DNA of 64,000 nt from Microbotryum silenes-acaulis (lineage: Eukaryota; Basidiomycota; Microbotryomycetes; Microbotryales; Microbotryaceae). The notes under the pieces were generated by a model. The model made no database searches. It saw only the letters and a list, made by a program, of their open reading frames with translations, and had not been told where the DNA came from. The stretch spans positions 1,054,001 through 1,118,000 of the forward strand of contig QPFY01000003.1 in assembly GCA_003665825.1 (NCBI GenBank), in the 5' to 3' direction. This document shows positions 24,301 through 32,970 of the stretch, piece by piece. How positions within the stretch are numbered: position 1 is the first letter of the stretch; every line of letters starts with the position of its first letter. A program made the translations under genes and the position numbers.

Positions 24301-25312
24301 ACGACTTCCCACCTCGACGAGTGTCTTTCGCGATCGGATGGAAGCGCGCTCGACCCCTAGTCATCAGCGACGAAGAAGATGAAGAGTCGAACGGAGAGGA
24401 CGAGCGGCAGGAAGAAGACGAGGATACTCTTCCGACTCCTATTGGACTACCCAAGGCATTGTCGAAGAGCCTTCTGGGAGCGATAGGCCGGGACCGACCA
24501 GTTCTGGAGACTAGTGGCGCAACGACGGCAGTGGCTAGACCGCAGTTCTGTGGAGGCGGAGGTGAGTTGCCGAGATGTGAGATCTGAATTTTCTTTGGCT
24601 CGGTATCGACCGATCAATTTGCTTGCGATGCAGGTTCGTCTACCGTACCGGCCTCGAAGCATCTTCCCAAGTTCATACCCCCTTTTGACGATGCTCACCA
24701 TCGCCCAAAAGAGGCCGTAGCCCACCTCACCGCCACTGCCGGTCGTGCTTCCTTGATCGAGGTCGATCGACCCGATAACTTCGAGGTCGTTCCTCAGACG
24801 TACGAGAAGAAACTCTCGTATACAATGAGACGTGAGGCTGTTGTCCAACTCGATCAAGGCTTGCAACGGGCTTTGTTGTCCAAGTTCGGGCAATGTTCGT
24901 CGACGATTGAGGACAAGGCCTGGAGAGAGTTGGCGGGAAAGAAAATTGTTCATGAGCAAAGGTGAGTCGTTGACTTGATCGAGCGTTCGATGGGAAACAG
25001 ACCCAATCCTGACATCAAATCACCCCTTGTTATGCGAACAGGCGAGACATCATCCTTCTCACTGCAGTCTCGCTCGAATCGGATCTCTTCTGGCTCGCGC
25101 TCACAGTCAAAGGCTATCGCTCGATGCTAGGACCACGAACAAAAGCAATCGCAAACCTCAAACTGAGCGAGAAGGCACCTCTTGAGTTCGAGAACAACGC
25201 TCGATTGATCGAGGAGGTCTTTGACGCATTGAAGAGAGCCGCCGCTTCGTTGTCACCGAGTCGATCAAGGAGGAAGAAGGCGAGAGTGGAGGAAAGCCAG
25301 GCGGAAGTTTGA
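21367..25312 (+). CDS. RecQ-family ATP-dependent DNA helicase
   Basis: Predicted 1037-aa 3'-5' DNA helicase of the RecQ family, acting in recombination and replication-fork repair. Eleven exons: 21367-21642, 21808-21979, 22055-22146, 22218-22266, 22334-22559, 22633-23072, 23143-23177, 23256-23316, 23398-24561, 24634-24961 and 25042-25312. Motif [15 protein letters not shown] is near residue 123, the DEAH box in [17 protein letters not shown] near 226, and motif [12 protein letters not shown] near 450. The RecQ zinc module [11 protein letters not shown]...CRRLCDVC is near 517-545. A long Asp/Glu-rich disordered segment of about 300 residues follows before a C-terminal domain (LSKFGQCSS...). 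The N-terminus is short (about 95 residues), unlike Sgs1/BLM, and I see no clear HRDC domain. Two introns start GTCAGT and one GTTAGC. The family is secure, the subfamily is not. Confidence 0.92.
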
Positions 25313-25624
25313 GCTTGGCTGGTGGGTTGCTTTGGTGAGCTGTCCTACTATTCTACTGTTGTACTTCTTGTGTCAATTTATCTTCGTGCAACGCACTTGA
25401 CGAGGATGAGCGGTTCTCTGTCGGCAAAATCGCGCTTGCAGACGCCGGATAGGGGATCCAACACGAGATTCTTCACACTCTCGAGTAGAGTCCAAGCTCC
25501 CACACACCACGGTCCAGAGGTATATCATACGATGCCCTGATAAAATTGAGAAGATTCCTGGCAAGCGGTGCTACGGGGGCCCTGCGAAAACGAGAACGAA
25601 AAAAGAAGAAAACTGCACACCTCC
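25313..25624. other. Convergent gap between RecQ and the monooxygenase
   Basis: The gap is 312 bp between two stop codons facing each other. It should contain both 3' ends. No gene or repeat is seen. It marks the left edge of the catabolic cluster. Confidence 0.6.
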
Positions 25625-27162
25625 TCAAGCCTTCAACGAAATTCCGTTGGCGTCGGCCCACTTGGCTGCGCCTTGATACCCAAAGTTGTACGAGACGAAC
25701 TGATGAGCGTTGACGCCCATCTCCTCCGTTCCTGGTCGAGGGCCCATCGCCTTCTCGCGCGAGTAGCCCTGGATCTTGGATGCTCGGTCGTAGCGAACCT
25801 TCTGGACGAGCTCGAGCAACGCAGGGATATCATCCTCCGGTCCTGCGGAGGCCAAGACGACCTGGAGAGCCTCGGCGTCCTCGACGGATTGCCCTCCTCC
25901 TTGACCCTGATGGGGAAGCATGGCGTGGGCGGCGTCACCAATCAAAATGGCACGTCCCCTGGTCCATGTCTTCAACGGGTCTTGGTCGCGCAATTGCCAG
26001 AGACCGCACGAAGGGGCAGTGCTGTGAAGAGCACAGAGAAAATCAGGCTTTCAGCAGTGTGCCATGCAGAGAATATAAGATAAGGTGCATGCGTTGGAAA
26101 AGCAGACTGACCGAAGGAGATCAAGCAACTCGGGCTGGAAATCCTTGAAAGCCTCGATCATCTCATCGATCGAACCCTCGGCGTTCCACGACTCGACACT
26201 GTCCTCGTTCAGCTTCTCGTCCGGCACGATAGCGACGATGTTCAGCAAACTACCACCTCGGCACGGGTAAGCGACCACTCGACGGTCGGAGGCGACGAAG
26301 GTCGTCAAAGTGGGCGGGTTTAGGCTGAGCAACGAGGCCATGGCAGGGACCTTCTCGACGGATTCCCGGGGAATCAAGCAGCGGTACGCACTGTGACCGG
26401 AAGGTTGGGCAATTCGCTCGGCGCCGAGAATCTCGGTTCGAAGGATCGAGTGGATACCATCGGCCCCGATGATGATGTCGGCCTTGAGCACTTGGCCGTC
26501 CGCGAGCGTGACCTTTCCGGCTTCGCAGTCCTGAAGGGCACCGAACGAGATGAGATATGAGTTTTCGGATCGTTTGACGAGACTAGGCGAAATGTACTCA
26601 CAAAAGAGACAGCCTTGGCAGCGGTTTGGATCACGGCGGGCTTGCCGGGCAAATCAGGAGTAGTGGCCATCCTTCGGAGCTCGTTGTGCAAGTCGACACG
26701 GTGGTTGAGCAACCAAGGCGCGCCGAACCCCTTTCGGGGATCGCTCGGAACGGCGATCAAGGTATCACCTTTGGCACTCTTCTCCACGTACTGTCAATTT
26801 GAATATCACAGAAGTCAGAAAAAGTCTCGTGTCATACCGGGGGACCGATCATGTACGATTTCGGACCTACCGACTGCACCTCGGGGCTGTTGAGGGCGGC
26901 CAAATCGAGACCCCACTGCAGCGCGATTTTAGAAGCGTTGGGACCAAGATGGATGGCAGCACCGATCTCGGACTTCATGCGCGATTGCTCGAGAACGGTG
27001 ACATTGTGCTGCTCGCGCAAAGCTCGCGCTGCGGCAAGTCCGGCAATTCCGGCTAGTGAGGACAGAGAACTCGGAGGTCAACTCGGGGTCCGAACAGCGA
27101 ATCGTGCGATGTGATGGCTGGTCGAGCGACTCACCTCCGATGATGATGATTTCCAAAGGCAT
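25625..27162 (-). CDS. FAD-dependent aromatic-ring monooxygenase (salicylate hydroxylase-like)
   Basis: Predicted 415-aa single-component flavoprotein hydroxylase that uses NAD(P)H and O2 to hydroxylate an aromatic acid or phenol. Exons are 27135-27162, 26838-27052, 26602-26790, 26112-26530 and 25625-26021. The N-terminal dinucleotide fold is MPLEIIIIGAGIAGLAAARAL. The middle motif is ADIIIGADGIHSILR. The second FAD motif is RGRAILIGDAAHAMLPHQGQG followed by QSVEDAEAL. This pattern fits salicylate hydroxylase, 3-hydroxybenzoate 6-hydroxylase or 6-hydroxynicotinate monooxygenase; the substrate cannot be read from sequence. No signal peptide, so cytosolic. It shares a 393-bp divergent promoter with the ring-cleavage dioxygenase. 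Intron 4 uses a GTCAGT donor. Confidence 0.9.
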
Positions 27163-27555
27163 GCTCTTTGGTAAACTTTTGCCAGGTAAGTCTGAGAGTC
27201 GGAAATTGTATGGAAAGTTGATGATGTGTAGGAGTGACGGAAAGCGCTCGCATTGACCTAGTCCTGGGAAGCGCTGCATGACTTTCCGGGCTCTCCGGCC
27301 CGAGTGGATTCCGCTGAGTGGGCGTCGCGCCCTGATACTGGTCCTCTCGCGCGGCGACCGCGCCCCCGGCGGTCGCAGTCGAGGCGGGGGAGGCCCACTC
27401 GGGCGCTAGCATGCAGGTCTGCGACGCCGTTAAACTGCACCGGGTGGAGCAGCTCGTCTAAATCCACCACGTCCATCCTACCCTGCGGCCTTGGCACCTA
27501 CTCATCCATTTTGTCCTGGTACCCACGCCCGCACTTCAGAGAGCCCCTCACAAGA
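27163..27555. promoter_or_regulatory. Divergent promoter with three copies of the cluster motif
   Basis: This stretch separates the starts of the monooxygenase (left) and dioxygenase (right). CCCGAGTGG is at 27299-27307, GCTGAGTGGGCG at 27313-27324, and the reverse form GCCCACTCGGGC at 27393-27404. These resemble the CCGAGTGGGC sites in other promoters of the cluster. One regulator could switch both genes. Confidence 0.5.
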
Positions 27556-28799
27556 ATGAAGTCCACACCTACGCCCGTCATCTTCTGCTCGCATGGATCG
27601 ACGATGATGCTCGGCGAGGACTCCTCCGCGGGTCGGTACTGGCAAAAGGTCGGCGAGGAGGCGATGGCGCGCAAGATCGAGGGTGTCGTGTTCATGGGAG
27701 CGCATTGGGAAGTTAATGGAAATGGATTCGAGATCGCGAGCAATGCATCGGAGCCCGTCAAGCAGCCGGTCGCATGGGTATCGCCCGACAAGTACATCGA
27801 TTACAACGTGAGCTGCGACGATCGTTCTCGGCAATCTTGAGCCGACGATGACCCCGAGAGGCTCGCGAGCTGACGTGACGAGTTCTCTTCCGAAACTTGG
27901 AAATAGATCAACGTCTCGCCCAAGCTGGCAAAATGGGTACATGAATCCTTGACCGCGGCTGGCATCGAGTCCAAGCTCAACCCTAATGTCGAATGGAGTG
28001 AGTCTGTGAAATCGCCCCGAGGACCATACTCTTCTCGGAATTGCCAGCTAACTCTGTGGCTTGGGCTCGCATCACTAGTTCACGACGTGTTCCTTGTCCT
28101 GACCTGGATGTTCCCGAAGAAGTCGCCCCCCGTCACCCTCATCTCAACCAACGCTTACTAGTAAGTACTCACGTTTATTTCAGCCTCAAACAGCGGGTGA
28201 CTGACTATGAGACCTGCGCACAGTGACCCCTATTCGCACGTTGCTGTCGGTGCTGCCCTCCGCCACCTTCGACACGAGAACATCCTCTTGATAGGAACCG
28301 GGGTAGGTCATGCTTCCAGCACCAGCTTCCAGCACCAGCTTCCAGCACATCGCTGACACCGCAGCGTCTCTGAATTAATAGGGTACCGTGCACAACCTCT
28401 ACCGCAACGCATGGGGCAATATCATCCTGCACCAGGATAACTTTGCCCAGACCAAGCCCCCAGAGCCCTGGGCTATCGCCTTCCGCAACGAGGCTTGTGA
28501 TGCTCTGACCCTTAACTCTGGCCCGGCATTGCGCAAGGCGGCCATGCGGCTCATGCGCAACCCATTGTACCGCGATGCCCACGGAACCGATGATCACTTT
28601 GCGCCCGTGCTCTTCTGCGCCGGCGCGGCGGGCGATGCCGAGGATGAAGGGACAAAGAACTCTGCCACGGCCGAAGTCTGGGAGCTTGAGCAGATGTGCA
28701 ACGTAAGCTTCTATCTCGCCACTGCTTTCTTCGACCCTTCATCTGACACCCCTGTCCTTTCTCCCCAACCAGACCCAATTCCAGTTCGGCGAGTGGTAG
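27556..28799 (+). CDS. LigB/DODA-type extradiol ring-cleavage dioxygenase
   Basis: Predicted 283-aa class III extradiol dioxygenase of the LigB/4,5-DOPA dioxygenase group, a metal-dependent enzyme that opens catecholic rings next to the hydroxyls. Exons are 27556-27807, 27907-27997, 28079-28160, 28224-28302, 28382-28702 and 28773-28799. Likely metal or catalytic histidines are in FCSHGSTMM (about 13), GAHWEVNG (about 50), EWIHDVF (about 116), YSHVAVGAAL (about 147) and GGTVHNL (about 172). The usual DHG motif appears as IHD here. The C-terminus ends QFQFGEW. Length is usual for the family. The natural substrate is unknown; its position beside an aromatic hydroxylase suggests it cleaves that enzyme's product. 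Intron 4 contains three tandem copies of CTTCCAGCACCAG-like sequence. Confidence 0.9.
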
Positions 28800-29012
28800 A
28801 CGGTCGGTGATTTGGGACTTTTAAAGGCAGTGTAGGGGCAACTTGTCGTTTCATTCTGTATTGCAACTGTTTTTTCTTCAACTTGGACTATGCCTCGACG
28901 TCTCGTTCCTGCGCCCGCCGCGCCACTCTTAGGAAAGTCATTTCCCTGGATATGCGCTAGCGGCCAAACGCTCACTCCGTGCAGACTAATCCTTGAAAAT
29001 ACCATTAAAACG
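28800..29012. other. Downstream region of the dioxygenase gene
   Basis: This short non-coding stretch lies between the dioxygenase stop and the MITE. It should hold the dioxygenase 3' end. I see nothing else. Confidence 0.5.
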
Positions 29013-29378
29013 ACAATTGTCAAGGATAGCTGGTTTCACCGTCCTCATCCGATTACAACATCTAAGTTGGTTCTTGGGATTGAGCCCATTCCACTAGAGA
29101 ACAGAGTAAAGTAGGATTCCAAAGGAGCTGACCTGATGATGACCACGACTCAGTCCAATGAACAGGGACGAGAACAGAGTGGCCAGAGACTAAGGGACAG
29201 ACTCGCGGAAGGCTAACTAGTAAAGCGCTGCAATAATAGAGGAACTAAGGAGACAATTAGAGCTGGGAGATTGAGATACCAACGGGCCAAATGAAGGCAC
29301 GTTGGGCTCAATCCCAAGAACCAACTTAGATGTTGTAATCGGATGAGGACGGTGAAACCAGCTATCCTTGACAACAAT
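29013..29378. mobile_element. MITE with 71-bp perfect terminal inverted repeats
   Basis: The element spans 29018-29373 (356 bp). Its first 71 bases (TGTCAAGGATAGCTGG...) and last 71 bases (29303-29373) are exact reverse complements as read. ACAAT occurs on both sides (29013-29017 and 29374-29378), a 5-bp target-site duplication. No coding capacity is visible. Perfect arms imply a recent insertion. It sits in the convergent gap between the dioxygenase and the aldehyde-dehydrogenase-like gene, ending 52 bp from the latter's stop. Confidence 0.9.
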
Positions 29379-29425
29379 GACCCATCTTATTCCACACGAT
29401 AATTAAACAAAACGGAATGCTTCTT

Positions 29426-31297
29426 TCATGCAAAGTACTTGCGACTGATCCATCGGACACTGTGGTACCCAACGAATCCAGTCGCACTCAACAAGACGGA
29501 AACGACGAAACCGGCCGTGATGAGTAAACCCTGGGGGAAGAAGGCGCGCAAGAAAGAGTTTCCAGGTTGGACCCGCTTGACAACCAAGCGTTTGTCGGAG
29601 GGTGAGGCTTGGGCAAGAGCCAAGAGCTTAGCCGAGGTGAAGGGGGCGAACGCGATCAACTTGGCCAGCTTGGAGCTCGCCAACGTCGTTGGGGTGAAAA
29701 TTCGGACGGGTCGCGTGAAGCGCGACGGAGCGTAGATTTCCGGGTTGGGAAGATCTTTGATTCGGTGACAGACGGAAAGTTGTGAGATGGTGTCGGGCAA
29801 GGAGGCCTGAGTGGTAGAAGCTATGCTGAACTCACACAGTGCTGCCAAAGGAATGTCTCCCGTGTAGACCGTGGACGCGGCGGACTCGGCAACGAGGAAT
29901 TTGCAGTCCTGCTGCAGAGCAAACACGTAGAGGTTTGACGTTTTGCTACGAGATGAATCAAGATAAGCTGATGAAGCACCAAAAGTAGTTGAGGGTTTGT
30001 GTTTGGAGCTCGCCAGTCACTCACGTCTGCTCCATCGCCGCGAGCACTCCTTCGAAACTCCTGAAGCTGCGCACGGGGAGAATTGGGCCCGAGCCAGCTT
30101 TGGAGAACAGCCCACTGATGAGTGCGCAATCGGACGGTCAGTCATGGGAAAGTCAGACAAGATACGGGATTTAAAAAATCGACATACCTGCTCGCATTCT
30201 CGATGATGGTCGGGGGGAAGAAGCCGGGCTTGGTGAAGGATCCACCGGCGATGATTTTGCCGCTTTGGCTCGTCTCGCGCTGAACGGTCTGGTCGAGCTC
30301 GGCGCCGAAGGAGGCCTGAGCCAAGCGACCGTAGTCGTCGGATCGCGCGGGGTCGGATCCGAAGCTTTGACGCACTTCCTCGAGGATGAGCTCCAACAAT
30401 TGACCAGAAGCCTCCTCATGGACGAAGAGCTGGTCGATACTGCCAGGGAGCTGACCGAGGCCGAACCACTTGCCGCGCACGATCAGTTTAGCGATTAAGG
30501 CCAATTCCGCCGCCGAGCGATGCTTGTCGACAACGACCGTGTTGGATCCCGAAGAACAACTCGCGTCCACAATCAGGACCGGTGTGGATCCGCGGACTTC
30601 TTGAACGACGTCGCCATTGGTGTCAGCGGGATCAACGAAAACGAAGCATTGTCGGTCGAGGGTAGCGAGGCGATCGAGCAATAGCTTGTTCAAAGTCGAA
30701 GCTCCAGGGGCAAGAACAGACACCACGGCGTTGCCAGATGCAATAGCCGACGCAAGCGGTGCGATGACGGAGAGCAGAGCAGCTGTAGAAGGCAAGGAAG
30801 TCAAAATCTGAGCGCAATTAGTGCCGAGAAACTTTCACTCCGGGACTCGGCGAGACTGTAACTAACCCCTTGCATCGCCGACCACAACGACCAAACCAAT
30901 ACCTCGTTGTGTAACACCTTGCGCATAGCCGGTCTTTTGGGCTGCAATGACTTGGGAGTACTTATTCTGGTCGAATTGTGCCTTAACATGTTCTAGCACG
31001 ATCGTCAACTCGGTCTGTGCTTCGGCCTGGGTGCGACCGGAATCCGCTCGAATGGCGGAAGCGATGGCTTCACGTTCGGAAGACACGGCGCCTGTGAATC
31101 ATAGAGAGGTACCGAATAATGAGCTCCTTGAACCAGAAGAGGGTATATCTGAGCCGCCAAAGCTTCTCACCATAAAGTCGGGCGAGTTGCTCCTCTCGGA
31201 ACCGCGGGAAGGCAGCGGTGCCGTCGTCGGCGGCGACCTGAGCTGTTCGCAGCGCCGTCTTGATGTTCGCGGAGGATGCTCTGAGCTTGGCGACCAT
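29426..31297 (-). CDS. Aldehyde dehydrogenase-like membrane protein lacking the catalytic cysteine
   Basis: Predicted 524-aa protein with the overall layout of class 3 (fatty) aldehyde dehydrogenase. Exons are 31171-31297, 30874-31091, 30188-30807, 30025-30114 and 29426-29945. Fold landmarks are LASAIASGNAVV (cofactor region), the RGKWFGLGQLPGSIDQLFVH segment, and GPILPVRSF. Where active enzymes have GQ.C the sequence reads GQLP, so the nucleophilic Cys is missing. The E-L-G-G-K motif with the general-base Glu is also not recognisable, and EEIFGP is degraded to AGSGP. A hydrophobic C-terminal segment (GLLITAGFVVSVLLSATGFVGY) followed by basic residues suggests a tail anchor. Intron 2 best fits a GC-AG junction (GAT|GCAAGG). 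I infer a pseudoenzyme or a strongly divergent one. It shares a promoter with the next gene. Confidence 0.78.
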
Positions 31298-31631
31298 GAG
31301 GTTTTCGGTAGGTAGGTGGATGGGTAGGAAGATACTTGAGGGGTTGCGGGTCAAAGTCAAACCGTCTCAAAGGTTAGCCTAAGAAACGATGGACGCCGGT
31401 CGGCTCGGGTGGGCAGAACCTGGCGCGTGAAGGTGTGTTCCGCTCTCAGTCTGCCACAACTCGCCGACGCCGACCGCAGCGCCGAGCCCCGGAAAAGTGG
31501 GCGCGTGCTACCCGGACACTCCCCCGTCCGTTCTGGCTAGCGAGTGTTCAGAGCGGCTACGGGCTAGACATTCAACCTCAACATCCACCCACTCATATCC
31601 CATCGCAAATCAAACGTACAAGCATCCGATC
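31298..31631. promoter_or_regulatory. Divergent promoter between ALDH-like gene and small orphan
   Basis: This 334-bp region contains CTCGGGTGGGC at 31404-31414 and AAAAGTGGGCGCG at 31493-31505, both partial matches to the CCGAGTGGGC motif found in the cluster's other promoters. Confidence 0.4.
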
Positions 31632-32246
31632 ATGAGCAACTCGACCTCCAAGACATCTACCACCGAGCAGACGAAGGACTCGGCCGCGACTCCTGAGGCC
31701 GTCATCTACCTGCGCGGCCACAGGGACGCGATCGACGCTCACGCGGCACACCAGCAAACCAGCGCGCCCGATGCCACACCGTTGCGAACAGATCGCAACT
31801 ACCGAGCCGCTTACACTGGACCCGCCCCTGGTGAGAAAGATGGCGCAGAATGGGTTTATTTTGAATTGAAGCGGCACAGGGTCAGCCTACTGATGTGTAT
31901 CGAACGAATCACCTCCTATCCTTCGTTCAGATTGGTGGCCTCAAGGGGAAGCGGTACCGAACTACCGACCTGTTGACCGAACACTTGCGGGACCCGACAG
32001 GTCAGTACTTTTTTGGCGGCATAGCATACGACCGGGGGGAATTCAAAGACGAGTAGGAATACTGATGTACCTCACCTAACGTATCCTCCGCTCAGGCCCT
32101 TCGGAGCGAACACTGGCGAGAACGTGTTCCTCTACGTGATGTTCTCCGGCATTTACACCCTTCACCGGGTCAATGGGTTGTGGAAGAACACAATCGGACG
32201 TTTCACGGACAAGCTTTGGGTGTACCCAGTCGGAGGAGAGTTTTGA
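31632..32246 (+). CDS. Small conserved-looking orphan protein, 139 aa
   Basis: Three exons (31632-31830, 31931-32000 and 32096-32246) join in phase into a 139-aa protein. The N-terminal third is Ser/Thr-rich. The rest is ordered-looking: NYRAAYTGPAPDWWPQGEAV, then NYRPVDRT, PFGANTGENVFLYVMF, then LHRVNGLWKN and WVYPVGGEF at the end. It has no signal peptide or clear membrane segment. I do not recognise a family, so no function is given. Intron 2 uses GTCAGT. It lies divergent to the ALDH-like gene and upstream of the regulator in the same direction, so it may be co-regulated with the cluster. Alternatives to this splice model stay open in other frames, but this one keeps phase across both introns. 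Confidence 0.6.
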
Positions 32247-32970
32247 TCACCACGATACGTCGGCGCTCGGCGCTTTGTGCATCCACCGAGGGGAGGGTTT
32301 CAACAGTGACCGTCAAGCAACATCATGACGTCGCCGTTGGCCTCATCCCCGGGCTCTCATCTTATATTCCTGTAATATATTGCCGTTCAGCTATACTCGG
32401 TCAGGAGAAGTACTGCCGCGACTGCGCGCGAAAATTTCACACACGCATAACTACCTACTGCCTCGGCGATCACTCAACTGTATTTGACTCGGAGGTATGA
32501 TTGGCGGCGTGTTCCGGTGATGTATATACATGCAAACTTCCGATGGATGGCATTGAATTCTTCAGAGTAATTGCTCATTTGATGGCAGCACGGAACGCGA
32601 ATCTCGGCGAAGTTGCTTGTAGAATCAGTTTCCCCATCCTTGCAGTGGGCGTTCCAGCCGAAAACTGATTACCTACGGCTGATCCTACCTTTCGAGGTAC
32701 CTCTTCGGCGACATGGGCAGACCTACGCAGTTTTTCGATATGGTGACCCAGGCCTCGAACACGCTCCGGGAGTTCGACTCTGAGCAGACCGCCCTCAACC
32801 GAGAAAACGTGACTGGTTTCCGTTTCTGTACGACTTTGGATCGCGCGTCCTCGCGCGACCGTCCGCAGTTGCGGCCCACCCCGCCGGGCTCCGCCCAGTC
32901 CCGCCCACTTTGCGTAGCCCGATGCCACGGCTCGCACGTCAAACGGACCGTAGAAATCGCAAGCGTCCAA
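32247..32970. promoter_or_regulatory. Upstream region of the cluster regulator
   Basis: This 724-bp stretch lies between the small orphan stop and the regulator ATG. AAGTGGGCGGG is present on the minus strand at 32900-32910, a partial match to the cluster motif, 60 bp from the start codon. No gene is seen. Confidence 0.35.
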
